Shown here: positions 20,910-29,672 of the stretch, piece by piece | Numbering within the stretch: position 1 is the stretch's first letter | How the letters are laid out: each line of letters begins with the position of its first letter | Assembly: GCF_009932375.1 (NCBI RefSeq) | Contig: NZ_BLJG01000019.1 | Coordinates: 1 to 58,184, forward strand | Direction: 5' to 3' | DNA from: Pseudomonas juntendi | Lineage (GTDB): Bacteria > Pseudomonadota > Gammaproteobacteria > Pseudomonadales > Pseudomonadaceae | Length of the DNA: 58,184 bases | The notes under the pieces: generated by a model | Database searches by the model: none | Seen by the model: only the letters and a program-made list of their open reading frames with translations | Told to the model about the DNA's origin: nothing | Program-made: the position numbers and the translations under genes

Positions 20910-22706
20910 TCAACCGCAACTGGCCCGGTCGCGGGCCGGGCAGCGGGCCTGCTGGAGGTTCAGGGCGGTATTGATGATGCCGATATGGCTGAACGCCTGC
21001 GGGTAGTTGCCAAGCATGCGCTGGCAGGCCGGGTCGTATTGCTCGGCCAGCAGGCCCACGTCGTTGCACAGGCCTGTCAAACGCTCGTACAACGCTTGCG
21101 CTTGCGCCATCCGACCCAGCAGGATGTAGACGTCGGCCAGCCAGAACGAGCAGACCAGGAACGTACCTTCGCCCGGGGTCAGGCCATCCCCGGCACTGTC
21201 ACTGTCGTAGCGCATCAGCAACCCGTTTTTCAGCAAGCGTTGCTCGATCTGTTCCAGCGTGCGCAGAAAGCGCGGGTCATCGGCAGGCAGGAAGCCGGTC
21301 AGGGCGATCTGCAGCAGGCTGGCGTCCATCTCGTGCGAACCATAGGCCTGAACGAAGAAACTGCCGCTGCTGTCGAGCCCTTGCTCACACACTTCACGGC
21401 GGATCTGGTCGGCCACCTGGCGGTAATGCTGGCCATGCTCACGGCCTTCTTCGGTGGTGTCTGCCAAGCCGGCAGCGCGGTCGAACGCCACCCAGGCCAT
21501 CACCTTGGAGTGCACGAACTGCTGGCGGCCGCCGCGCACCTCCCAGATACCTTCGTCCGGCTCGCGCCAGATACGCTCCACATAGGGCAGGATCAGCCGA
21601 GAGATGGCGGCGCTACGCGGATGGCGCGGCAAGCCGCCCTTGATTGCCTGGCTCATGGCATCGGCCAGTTCGCCATAGATATCCAGCTGCGCCTGGGCCG
21701 ATGCGGCATTGCCCACCCGCACCGGTTGCGAGTGCTCGTACCCCGGCAACCAGGGCAAGGTGTATTCCTGCAGGTCGCGCTCGCCACCCAGGCCGTACAT
21801 GATCTGCATCTGTTCGGGGTTGCCGGCCACCGAGCGCAGCAGCCATTCGCGCCAGTCCTGGGCCTCGTCGAAATAGCCCAGGTTCATGAATGCCAGCAAG
21901 GTCATGGTGGCGTCGCGCAGCCAGCAGAAACGGTAATCCCAGTTGCGCTCGCCGCCGAGTTGTTCCGGCAACGACGTGGTGACGGCCGCAACGATGCCGC
22001 CAGTGGGGGCATACGTCATGGCTTTCAGGGTGAGTAACGAGCGACGGACCAGTGCGCTGTAGGGGCCAACCTGAGGGCAGCGGTCGGCGAACGCCTGCCA
22101 GTGCTCGCAGGTATGGGCCAGGGCCGCGTCGGCATCGCAGCCGGGCTGCACCGGCAGGTGCGAGGGCTGGTGGCGCAGGCTGAACACCTGGCGCTGGCCG
22201 GCCGCCACGCGAAAGCGCGCGCCGGTGTGGTGGTCGCGGGCATGGGGCGGTACGGTGCTGCACAGGATCAGGCGGTCGGGGCCGGCCACCGCGCTGAGGG
22301 TGAGCGGGTCCAGGCGTTCGACCCATGGCACGCTGCGCCCGTAGTCGAAGCGCATGACCAGGTCCATTTCGAAATTGGTTTCGCCCGAGAGGCCTTCGAC
22401 GATGCGCACCACGGCGTTGACGTCACCCAGTGGCATGAAATCGAGTACGCGGGCCCGGCCAGTGGCAGTGACCCACGTGGTTTCCAGCACCAGCGTGTCG
22501 TTCAGGTACTGCCGGCTGCAGTGCTCGACCGGGTCGCAAGGGGCCAGGCGCCAGCGGCCGTTTTCTTCGCTGCCCAGCAAGGCGGCGAACACCGCCGGGG
22601 CGTCGAAGCGTGGCAGGCATAGCCAGTCGAGCGAGCCATCCCGGCTGACCAGGGCGGCGCTGCGGCAATTGCCCAACAGGGCGTAATCTTCTATGTGGGC
22701 GGGCAT
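20910..22706 (-). CDS. Glycoside hydrolase family 15 protein (glucoamylase/trehalase-like)
   Basis: A 598-residue cytosolic protein with the bacterial GH15 layout: an N-terminal beta-sandwich (MPAHIEDYALLGNCRSAALVSRDGSLDWLCLPRFD) and a C-terminal (alpha/alpha)6 barrel. Candidate acid/base glutamates are in DEGIWEVRGG and TPGEGTFLVCSFW, the two usual GH15 sites. NWDYRFCWLRDA is a family hallmark. No signal peptide is seen, so substrates such as trehalose, maltose or short glucans are likely intracellular. It is the third gene of a gnd-zwf-GH15 operon, consistent with feeding released glucose into the pentose-phosphate/Entner-Doudoroff entry. Start ATG follows aagga. Confidence 0.9.
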   Translation of the reverse strand: MPAHIEDYALLGNCRSAALVSRDGSLDWLCLPRFDAPAVFAALLGSEENGRWRLAPCDPVEHCSRQYLNDTLVLETTWVTATGRARVLDFMPLGDVNAVVRIVEGLSGETNFEMDLVMRFDYGRSVPWVERLDPLTLSAVAGPDRLILCSTVPPHARDHHTGARFRVAAGQRQVFSLRHQPSHLPVQPGCDADAALAHTCEHWQAFADRCPQVGPYSALVRRSLLTLKAMTYAPTGGIVAAVTTSLPEQLGGERNWDYRFCWLRDATMTLLAFMNLGYFDEAQDWREWLLRSVAGNPEQMQIMYGLGGERDLQEYTLPWLPGYEHSQPVRVGNAASAQAQLDIYGELADAMSQAIKGGLPRHPRSAAISRLILPYVERIWREPDEGIWEVRGGRQQFVHSKVMAWVAFDRAAGLADTTEEGREHGQHYRQVADQIRREVCEQGLDSSGSFFVQAYGSHEMDASLLQIALTGFLPADDPRFLRTLEQIEQRLLKNGLLMRYDSDSAGDGLTPGEGTFLVCSFWLADVYILLGRMAQAQALYERLTGLCNDVGLLAEQYDPACQRMLGNYPQAFSHIGIINTALNLQQARCPARDRASCG

Positions 22707-22846
22707 CGCGTTTCCTTAAAGTGGTTGCCTGTGCTGGCCCTTTCGCTTGTCAACCCGCCCCACAGGGCCCCACCGCCCAAGGGGTTGTGCAGCCCCTGTC
22801 AGAGGGGGGTCACTCGCGAAGCGGCCGGCACACGCCGAAAAACCTG

Positions 22847-24352
22847 TTACCCCAATCGGTGCCATTCCCGCTTGTCCCGGCTCAGCAGGTCATTGCCCGC
22901 GTCGGGGCCATCTTCACCCGCCGGGTACTCGTGCACCTCGCCCCCCTGGGCCCAGGCGTCGAGGAACGGCTGCACGGCACGCCAGCCGTTCTCGATGTTG
23001 TCGGCCCGCTGGAACAGGGTCTGGTCACCGGTCAGGCAGTCATAGATCAAGGTCTCGTAGCCGGTCGCCGGGGTCATCTTGAAGAAGTCCTTGTAGGCAA
23101 AGCCCAGCTCGACGTTCTCCATTACCAACTCCGGCCCGGGGCGCTTGGCCTGCAGGTCGAACCACATGCCTTCGTTGGGCTGAATCTGGATTTTCAGGTA
23201 GTTGGGTTTGGGCCGCTCCAGCTCCGACTCGCGGAACTGCGCGTACGGTGCCGGCTTGAAACAGATGGCAATCTCGGTGTCACGCACGCTCATGCGCTTG
23301 CCGGTACGCAAGTAGAACGGCACCCCCGCCCAGCGCCAGTTATCGATCATCACCTTCAGCGCCACGTAGGTTTCGGTCTGGCTGTCGGGCGCGACGTTGG
23401 CCTCCTCGCGGTAGCCGGGCAGGTGCTTGCGCCCCTGCTTGCCGGCGCTGTACTGGCCCCGCACGGAATGCTTCAGCGCCATCTTCGCCGACCACGGGCG
23501 TATGGCGCCGATCACCTTGGCCTTTTCGCCGCGCACGGCGTCGGCGCCGAACGCTGCCGGCGGTTCCATGGCAACCATGGCCAGCAGCTGGAACAGGTGG
23601 TTGGGCACCATGTCGCGCAAGGCGCCGGTGGCGTCGTAGAAGCCACCCCGCGTCTCGACACCGACGGTTTCCGCGGCGGTGATCTGCACATGGTCGATGT
23701 AGTGGTTGTTCCAGAACGACTCGAACAACCCATTGGAGAACCGGCTGACCAGAATGTTCTGCACCGTTTCTTTGCCCAAGTAATGGTCGATACGGTAGAT
23801 CTGCCGCTCGCCCATCACCTTCAGCAGGCAGGCGTTCAGCGCCTCGGCACTGGCCAGGTCGGTGCCGAACGGCTTCTCCACCACGACCCGGCGAAAGCCG
23901 CCGGCAGACTCGTCGAGCAAGCCGGCCTCGCCAAGGCGCTGGGCCACTTCAGGGAAGAAACGCGGCGAGGTGGCCAGGTAAAAGATGGCGTTGCCGTGGC
24001 TGGTCTTGTCGATGCGCTTGCCCAGCGCCTGGTAAGTGGCCGGGTCGAGGAAATCGCCCGTCTGGTAGTCCAGGCGCTTGGCCAGCCGCGCCCAGAGTTT
24101 TTCGTCCAGGCACTGGGCGGCGCCTTCGCCGCCCTTGTCCCGCTCGGCCATGAACGCATGCAGGCGTGCGGCAAACTCCTCGGCCGTGGCAGGGTTGTGG
24201 TCAACGCCAACGATGCGCAGGTTGCGGTCGAGCAAACCGTCGCGGCTGAGGTTGTACAGCGCAGGCATGAGCAAGCGCTTGACCAGGTCGCCATTGGCGC
24301 CGAACAGAAACAGCGTGCAGGGGGGTGCGGCCGGAGTGCTCTTTTTAGTCAT
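22847..24352 (-). CDS. zwf: Glucose-6-phosphate 1-dehydrogenase
   Basis: A 501-residue enzyme oxidising glucose-6-phosphate to 6-phosphogluconolactone with NAD(P)+. The N-terminal nucleotide-binding motif is [20 protein letters not shown]. The active-site signature is [13 protein letters not shown] (about 187-199), with the substrate-binding lysine and catalytic histidine region. The start overlaps the gnd stop (ATGA, 24349-24352). P. putida strains carry several zwf paralogues; this gnd-linked copy is separate from the hexR/edd-linked one by context. Cofactor preference is not readable. A 140-bp gap with a small hairpin separates it from the GH15 gene. Confidence 0.95.
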   Translation of the reverse strand: MTKKSTPAAPPCTLFLFGANGDLVKRLLMPALYNLSRDGLLDRNLRIVGVDHNPATAEEFAARLHAFMAERDKGGEGAAQCLDEKLWARLAKRLDYQTGDFLDPATYQALGKRIDKTSHGNAIFYLATSPRFFPEVAQRLGEAGLLDESAGGFRRVVVEKPFGTDLASAEALNACLLKVMGERQIYRIDHYLGKETVQNILVSRFSNGLFESFWNNHYIDHVQITAAETVGVETRGGFYDATGALRDMVPNHLFQLLAMVAMEPPAAFGADAVRGEKAKVIGAIRPWSAKMALKHSVRGQYSAGKQGRKHLPGYREEANVAPDSQTETYVALKVMIDNWRWAGVPFYLRTGKRMSVRDTEIAICFKPAPYAQFRESELERPKPNYLKIQIQPNEGMWFDLQAKRPGPELVMENVELGFAYKDFFKMTPATGYETLIYDCLTGDQTLFQRADNIENGWRAVQPFLDAWAQGGEVHEYPAGEDGPDAGNDLLSRDKREWHRLG

Positions 24353-25332
24353 TCGTCTTTTTTCTCGACATGGCCACCGAAGCCCAGGCGCATGGCCGAG
24401 AGCACTTTGTCACCGTAGGTGCCCTGCTGCTGACGCGAGCGGAAACGGGCAAACAATGCGCTGGACAGGACCGGCACCGGCACTGCCTGCTCCACGGCGG
24501 CATCGATGGTCCAGCGGCCCTCGCCACTGTCGGACACCGAGCCACTGAACTGCGACAGCTGCGGGTCGGCCACCAGCGCGTCGGCGGTAAGGTCGAGCAG
24601 CCACGAGGTGACCACACTGCCCCGGCGCCATACCTCGGCGATTTCGGCCACATCAAGGTCGAAGCGCTGGTCTTCCGGCAGTTCGTTGCCGCCTTTGCTG
24701 CGCAGCAGGTCGAAGCCTTCGGCATAGGCCTGCATCAGGCCGTATTCTATGCCGTTGTGCACCATTTTCACGTAGTGGCCGGCGCCCGGTGGGCCAGCGT
24801 GGATATAACCATGCTCGGCGCGCTGGTGTTCGCCGCTGCGGCCATGGGTGCGCGGAATGTCGCCTACACCCGGTGCCAACGCCTTGAACAGCGGTTCCAG
24901 GCGCTCGAACACGTCCTTCTCGCCACCGATCATCATGCAGTAGCCGCGGTCCAGGCCCCATACCCCGCCAGAGGTACCTACGTCCAGGTAATGCAGGCCA
25001 CGCTTGGCCAGCTCGGCGGCGCGGCGCATGTCGTCCTTGTAGAAGGTGTTGCCGCCGTCGATGATGGCATCGCCCGGCTCCAGCAGCTCGGCCAGTTGCG
25101 CGATGGTCTGCTCGGTCGGCTCGCCAGCCGGCAGCATCACCCATACCGCGCGTGGCGCTTTCAGTTTTTGCACCAGCGCGCCAAGGTCGTGTGCGCCCTG
25201 GGCGCCCTCGCCTTCAAGGCCGGTAACCGCCTCGCGGTTGCGGTCGTGCACCACGGTGCGGTGGCCAGCGCGCATCAGGCGCCTTGCGATATTGCCGCCC
25301 ATGCGGCCCAGCCCGACGATTCCCAGTTGCAT
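24349..25332 (-). CDS. gnd: 6-phosphogluconate dehydrogenase, decarboxylating, short GntZ/YqeC type
   Basis: Oxidatively decarboxylates 6-phosphogluconate to ribulose-5-phosphate. At 327 residues it is the short subgroup, often NAD+-preferring, and not the roughly 470-residue NADP+ enzyme. The nucleotide motif is [20 protein letters not shown] (residues 4-23). The catalytic region includes [22 protein letters not shown], with the family's Lys and His-Asn pair. The ATG at 25332 has the ribosome site ggggag 10-15 bases upstream. Its stop overlaps zwf, giving coupled expression of two consecutive oxidative pentose-phosphate enzymes. Confidence 0.93.
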   Translation of the reverse strand: MQLGIVGLGRMGGNIARRLMRAGHRTVVHDRNREAVTGLEGEGAQGAHDLGALVQKLKAPRAVWVMLPAGEPTEQTIAQLAELLEPGDAIIDGGNTFYKDDMRRAAELAKRGLHYLDVGTSGGVWGLDRGYCMMIGGEKDVFERLEPLFKALAPGVGDIPRTHGRSGEHQRAEHGYIHAGPPGAGHYVKMVHNGIEYGLMQAYAEGFDLLRSKGGNELPEDQRFDLDVAEIAEVWRRGSVVTSWLLDLTADALVADPQLSQFSGSVSDSGEGRWTIDAAVEQAVPVPVLSSALFARFRSRQQQGTYGDKVLSAMRLGFGGHVEKKDE

Positions 25333-25533
25333 GAGCCGATGCTCCCCTTTCGAAATAGATGACAACAGTCCAGCTGTTCAGGTTAGTCCAGCATGCCGCC
25401 CGAGGGTTCAGCGACGAACGGCAAGACCACGATAAACAAAAAAGTTCCCAAGGCTTGTGAAAGAATTCAAAATGCGCCCGCGAGAAGCGTCTACGCTTTG
25501 AATTGTCACCAGCCAAAACCGCGAGGTGTGCTC

Positions 25534-25701
25534 ATGGGTACCTTGATGCCTGCAACCCCAACCCAGACCCTCTATGTCTCCGTGCGCCGTGATGAGCTGC
25601 GTAAACTCAAAGACGAACGTGACCAATTGCGCCAACAGGTCGCCGAGCTGAACGTGTTGCTGGACCAGGCACGCATCGCCGCTAAAGCCATCGACCTCTG
25701 A
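25534..25701 (+). CDS. 55-residue coiled-coil protein of unknown function
   Basis: A small open frame: MGTLMPATPTQTLYVSVRRD, then a heptad-rich helix (ELRKLKDERDQLRQQVAELNVLLDQARIAAK, about 21-51). Leucines and valines at a/d positions and charges elsewhere predict a short coiled coil or helical dimer. No signal or membrane segment is present. Gene-like codon use and a gcgagg ribosome site just before the ATG support it being real. It lies alone, divergent from gnd across about 200 bp. I do not recognise a function; leucine-zipper-like regulators or adaptor proteins are possibilities. Confidence 0.65.
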   Translation: MGTLMPATPTQTLYVSVRRDELRKLKDERDQLRQQVAELNVLLDQARIAAKAIDL

Positions 25702-25765
25702 TTTTCCCCCGCCCTCGGTGGGAGTCCTGCGCTCCCACGCTGCAGCCCCAGCCCTCGGAAAAAGT

Positions 25766-25788
25766 TGAATTGGGAACGATTCGCGTTT
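25766..25788 (+). promoter_or_regulatory. Candidate Fur box upstream of the ECF sigma gene
   Basis: The stretch aattgggaacgattcgcgtt contains gggaac-g-attcgc, a degenerate 6-1-6 dyad resembling pseudomonad Fur sites (gagaat-n-attctc). It is 45-65 bases before the sigma-factor start, where iron repression of an iron-uptake sigma gene would be expected. Confidence 0.45.
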
Positions 25789-25832
25789 AAGGTGCGCGCT
25801 TTTCTTTCATCCTTTCGCTTCAGGGGCGCTGC

Positions 25833-26342
25833 ATGGCTATGCATGAAACGGATGCGATCATTCCGCTCGAAGCGCTGTACCACAACGAACGCGGTTGGTT
25901 GCACGCCTGGCTGAGGCGTTCGCTGGGCTGTTCGCAGCAGGCGGCAGACCTGGCCCAGGACACCTTCGTACGCCTGCTGGTGCGCAACCAACCGATCAGC
26001 GCCCGAGCCCCTCGTGCATTGTTGGCGCGCATCGCCCGTGGCCTGGTGGTGGACCACTGGCGGCGCGATGCCCTGCAGCGTGCCTACCTGCAAGCCTTGG
26101 CACAACTGCCCGATGCCAGCTACCCCTCACCGGCTGTACGCCACGAAGCACTGCAATGCCTGGAGCGTATCGCGCAGCTGCTCGATGGGCTGAAGCCGGC
26201 TGTGCGCGAAGCCTTTCTGCTTTACCAGCTGGCCGGCCTGACGCACGCGCAGGTTGCCGAACAGCTTGGGGTATCCGGGCGTACGGTGGAGCGCCATGTC
26301 GCCCAGGCGCTGCTGCACTGCTACCGGGTGTGCTTCGAGTGA
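25833..26342 (+). CDS. ECF sigma factor, FecI/FpvI type
   Basis: A 169-residue extracytoplasmic-function sigma factor that should direct RNA polymerase to the receptor promoter downstream. Region 2 is LHAWLRRSLGCSQQAADLAQDTFVRLLVR (about 23-51). Region 4 is LKPAVREAFLLYQLAGLTHAQVAEQLGVSGRTVERHVAQAL (about 120-160), with the LTHAQVAEQLGVSxRTVE recognition helix typical of iron-starvation sigmas. The stop overlaps the fecR-type start (GTGA), so sigma and anti-sigma are co-translated. It is probably repressed by Fur through the candidate site upstream. Confidence 0.94.
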   Translation: MAMHETDAIIPLEALYHNERGWLHAWLRRSLGCSQQAADLAQDTFVRLLVRNQPISARAPRALLARIARGLVVDHWRRDALQRAYLQALAQLPDASYPSPAVRHEALQCLERIAQLLDGLKPAVREAFLLYQLAGLTHAQVAEQLGVSGRTVERHVAQALLHCYRVCFE

Positions 26343-27268
26343 CGGCCAGCGCAGAGCGCCTGCCGGAAAACATCGTGCGCATGGCCATCGAATGGCAGCT
26401 GCGCCTGCGCCGCCAGCCGGGGGATATCGAACTGCTCAAGCAGTGCCAGGCCTGGCGCTTGCGCGATGCCCGCCACGAACTGGCCTGGCGGCGCATGCAG
26501 CAGGTCTGCGGGCACTTTCATGCCGAGCCGTTGCCCGGCGCCACTCACACGGCTGCCGTGCTGCGCCAGGCCGAAGTGGACCTGAGCCGCCGGCGTGCCA
26601 TGAAGCTGCTCGGCCTGGGGCTTGCCGCAGGCAGCGCCACGCTGCTGCTCGCCAACACGCCACAGGCCTGGCGCAGTGACTTTGCCACCGAGGTTGGGCA
26701 ACGCCGACAGTGGCAGCTGGCGACTGACCTGCAACTGCAGCTCAATACCGACAGTGCCGTGGACGTGAGCCAGCGCGAGGCTCGCTTGCGCAGCGGCGAG
26801 TTGCTGGTCGATGGCCATGACTGGCGCGTGCAATGCGCCCATGGGCTGTGCCACGCCAGGCAGGCACGGGCGGCGCTGCGCGAGCGTGAAGGTTACAGTG
26901 AACTGCATGTCGAGCACGGCGAAGTGCGGGTGACAACCGCCGCCGGTGAGCAGCACGTGGCTGCCGGCCAGGGCCTGGCACTCTACCCTGGCAAGCTCAC
27001 CCGCCTGGGCCCCGGCCCCCTGGACCCATTCGCATGGGCGCGCGGCTTGCTGGTGGTCGACGACATCCGCCTGGCCGATTTCCTTTTCGAAGCCGGGCGT
27101 TACCGCCGCGGTTGGCTGCACTGCCAACCGCGCCTCGCCGACCTGCGCCTGTCCGGCGTCTTTCGCCTGGACCAGCCAGACGTTCTGCTCGGCAACCTCA
27201 CCCACCTGCTGCCGGTGCGCGTTGAGCAACGTACCCGCTGGTGGGTGCGCGTGGTGGCGCAGGCTTGA
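26339..27268 (+). CDS. FecR-family anti-sigma / transmembrane signal relay
   Basis: A 309-residue inner-membrane regulator. Residues 1-60 (NIVRMAIEWQLRLR...LAWRRMQQVCGHF) are the cytoplasmic sigma-binding domain (DUF4880/FecR N-terminal type). One membrane segment lies at about 89-106 (KLLGLGLAAGSATLLLAN), preceded by SRRRAMKLLG, a twin-arginine-like sequence. The periplasmic FecR domain (about 125-230) and a C-terminal STN-contacting domain ending VRVEQRTRWWVRVVAQA follow. It should bind the receptor's N-terminal signalling domain and release the ECF sigma when ferri-siderophore binds. The GTG start at 26339 is set by the four-base overlap with the sigma gene. Confidence 0.92.
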   Translation: MTASAERLPENIVRMAIEWQLRLRRQPGDIELLKQCQAWRLRDARHELAWRRMQQVCGHFHAEPLPGATHTAAVLRQAEVDLSRRRAMKLLGLGLAAGSATLLLANTPQAWRSDFATEVGQRRQWQLATDLQLQLNTDSAVDVSQREARLRSGELLVDGHDWRVQCAHGLCHARQARAALREREGYSELHVEHGEVRVTTAAGEQHVAAGQGLALYPGKLTRLGPGPLDPFAWARGLLVVDDIRLADFLFEAGRYRRGWLHCQPRLADLRLSGVFRLDQPDVLLGNLTHLLPVRVEQRTRWWVRVVAQA

Positions 27269-27297
27269 AAAAAAATGGCGGACTTTGCCGTTTGATC
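27267..27297 (+). promoter_or_regulatory. Candidate ECF-sigma promoter for the TonB receptor
   Basis: An A-rich block (gaaaaaaaatgg, 27267-27278) is followed by gccgtttgat (27287-27296), a layout like FecI-type -35 (GAAAA/GGAAAT) and -10 (CGTT/CGTC) elements about 16 bases apart. It overlaps the fecR stop and is 25 bases upstream of the receptor ATG. This is pattern recognition only. Confidence 0.4.
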
Positions 27298-27321
27298 CGG
27301 TTAGGGCAGATCGCTCCCTGA

Positions 27322-29661
27322 ATGGACCCTCGCATGTTACCTGTCCGCCTGCCCTTCCCCTCTCGCCCCTTGTCCCGCGCCGTGTGCCTGGCGCTGTCGC
27401 TGCTGGCTGCCAGCAGCCATGCCGCGCCGGCCACCGCGCCGAGCGTACCGGCAGGCCCCTTGGGGCAGGCCTTGAGCCGCTTTGCCGAGCGCTCGGGTAT
27501 CACCCTGTCGTTCTCGCCGGCAGCCGTCCAGGGCTTGAACAGCCCAGGCCTTGCCGGCGGAGGTTCCCTGGATGACGGCCTGGCGCAACTGCTCGAGGGC
27601 AGCGGCCTGGTGCCGCAAAAAACCAGCTCGGGCTATGTGGTGCTGCCCGCGCACGAGGATACCGGCCTGCAACTGGAGCCGATCAGCATCGATGCCAGCG
27701 CCTCGCAAAGCGCTTTCGCCCCCGTACCCGGTTATTTCGCCAGCAATGCAAGCAGCGCGACCAAGACGGACCGCCCGATCCTGGAGACCGCGCAAAGCGT
27801 CAGTGTGGTAACCGCCGAACAGATGGCCGACCGAAAGGTTGATCGCGTCGAGGATGCCGTCGCCTATACCGCTGGCGTGCGGGTGGGGGCCTCGGGGCTG
27901 GACCCACGCTTCGACACCATCAGCGTCCGCGGTTTCGACACCACCATGGCTGCCGACTTCCTCGACGGCCTGCGCCAGCCCGGCAGCGGCTGGCTATCGC
28001 TGTACCAGACCGAGGCCTATGGCCTGGAACGCATCGAGGTACTCAAGGGCCCGTCGTCGGTGATGTACGGGCAAATCAGCCCGGGTGGCATGATCAACCG
28101 CGTGAGCAAGCGCCCCAGCCTGCAGGCTCGCAACGAAGTGCAGGTGCAGGCAGGCAACTACAACCACCAGCAAGGCCAGTTCGACCTGGGCGGCAAGCTG
28201 GACCCGGCAGGCGATGTGCTGTACCGGGTGGTCGGGGTTTACCGCGATGCCGAGAACTACATCGAGCAGTTGAACAACGATGTGCGCATGATCGCCCCTT
28301 CGCTCACCTGGCAGCTCGACCCGGACACCAGCCTGACCTTGCTGGCGCGCTACCAGGAACGCGAAACCGCCGCTTCGCCAATGCTGTACCAACAAGGCAA
28401 GCACCTGACCAACTTCTGGCAAGGCGACGAATACTTCGACAAGCTGCAGCAACGCCAATGGACTTTCGGCTACGAATTCGAGCATGCCTTCAACGACACG
28501 TTCAGCGTGCAGCAGAACCTGCGCTACGGCCAGGTCGATACCACCAACCAGTACCTGCAACCCTACCAGGAGCGTGAGGGGCACATCCTCGACCGCTATG
28601 CGGTGGGGGTATACGAAGACATGTCGACACTGTCGGCGGACACCCGCCTGGTCAGCCGTTTCGATACCGGTGCGCTGCACCACACGCTGCTGACCGGCCT
28701 GGACTATGGCTGGATCGACACCTCGCTGCTGTATGCCAGTGGCCCGGCACCTTCGATCGACCGCTTCGCCCCCGACTACCACCAGCCTGTGGCCAGGCCC
28801 GGCACGCCGTTGGCAGACGAAGACGGCCTGGAACAACGCACCGGCCTGTACCTGCAGGACCAGGTGGACCTGGGCCAATGGCGCCTGTCGGCCGGCCTGC
28901 GCCGCGACGTGGTGCATGTGCGCCGCAGTGACAACCTCAGCGGCATCAACCGCAAGACCAGCGATTCGGCCACCACGGGCTCGGTCGGCGTGCTTTACCT
29001 GTTCGACAACGGCATCGCACCTTATGCCAGCTACGCCACCTCGTTCCAGCCGCAAAGCGGCAGTGGTGCGTACAAGCCGACCGAGGGTGAACAGTACGAA
29101 GCGGGCTTGAAGTACCAACCGCCCGGCAGCACGACCTTGCTAACCGCCTCGCTTTACCACCTGACCCAGAAGAACGTGCTGACCCGCGACCTGGCCAACC
29201 CGATCAACAGCATTGCCACCGGTGAGCAAGTGTCCAGGGGCCTGGAACTGGAGGCAGTGGCGGACCTGGGCGAGCGGCTGAAGATGACTGCCAGTTACAG
29301 CTACAACAACGCCAAAGTCACCCGAAGCAACGATGGCAACGAAGGCAAGCAGCCGCTCGACGTTCCGCGCCACCTGGCCTCGCTGTGGCTCGACTACCGC
29401 CTGCCGCTGGGCCTGGGGGTGTCAGGTGGCGCACGTTACACCGCCAGCAACTACGGCGACGCTCAGAACACCGTGAAGAACGAGGGCTACACCCTGGTCG
29501 ATGCCGGCGTGCACTACGACTTCGGCGGTGGCCTGGACGGCGTGCGCCTGGCCTTGAATGCCCGCAACCTGTTCGACAAGCGTTACATCAACTGCCAACA
29601 AGGCTATTGCTACCGGGGTGAAGCGCGCAGCGTGGTCACCAGCCTGAGCTACCGCTGGTAA
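27322..29661 (+). CDS. TonB-dependent siderophore receptor with signalling (STN) domain
   Basis: A 779-residue outer-membrane transducer. The signal peptide is followed by an STN domain (about 40-108: GPLGQALSRFAERSGITLSFSPAAVQGL...SGYVVLP) that contacts FecR. A plug domain (about 145-260, with RGFDTTMAADFLDGLR and ERIEVLKGPSSVMYGQISPGGMINRVSKRP) and a 22-strand barrel ending in an aromatic residue (SYRW) complete it. The plug reads like ferrichrome/ferrioxamine hydroxamate receptors (FhuA, FoxA, FiuA). ECF, FecR and receptor form a cell-surface signalling set that induces the receptor when its ligand is present. The adjoining esterase suggests the ligand contains ester bonds. Ligand not proven. 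Confidence 0.93.
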   Translation: MDPRMLPVRLPFPSRPLSRAVCLALSLLAASSHAAPATAPSVPAGPLGQALSRFAERSGITLSFSPAAVQGLNSPGLAGGGSLDDGLAQLLEGSGLVPQKTSSGYVVLPAHEDTGLQLEPISIDASASQSAFAPVPGYFASNASSATKTDRPILETAQSVSVVTAEQMADRKVDRVEDAVAYTAGVRVGASGLDPRFDTISVRGFDTTMAADFLDGLRQPGSGWLSLYQTEAYGLERIEVLKGPSSVMYGQISPGGMINRVSKRPSLQARNEVQVQAGNYNHQQGQFDLGGKLDPAGDVLYRVVGVYRDAENYIEQLNNDVRMIAPSLTWQLDPDTSLTLLARYQERETAASPMLYQQGKHLTNFWQGDEYFDKLQQRQWTFGYEFEHAFNDTFSVQQNLRYGQVDTTNQYLQPYQEREGHILDRYAVGVYEDMSTLSADTRLVSRFDTGALHHTLLTGLDYGWIDTSLLYASGPAPSIDRFAPDYHQPVARPGTPLADEDGLEQRTGLYLQDQVDLGQWRLSAGLRRDVVHVRRSDNLSGINRKTSDSATTGSVGVLYLFDNGIAPYASYATSFQPQSGSGAYKPTEGEQYEAGLKYQPPGSTTLLTASLYHLTQKNVLTRDLANPINSIATGEQVSRGLELEAVADLGERLKMTASYSYNNAKVTRSNDGNEGKQPLDVPRHLASLWLDYRLPLGLGVSGGARYTASNYGDAQNTVKNEGYTLVDAGVHYDFGGGLDGVRLALNARNLFDKRYINCQQGYCYRGEARSVVTSLSYRW

Positions 29662-29672
29662 GGGGGCTACGC

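Noticed and set aside
22707..22846. Possible small RNA or gene between zwf and the GH15 gene
   Set aside because: Only a weak hairpin (aggggttgtgcagcccct) is visible; no promoter-terminator pair or ribosome site.
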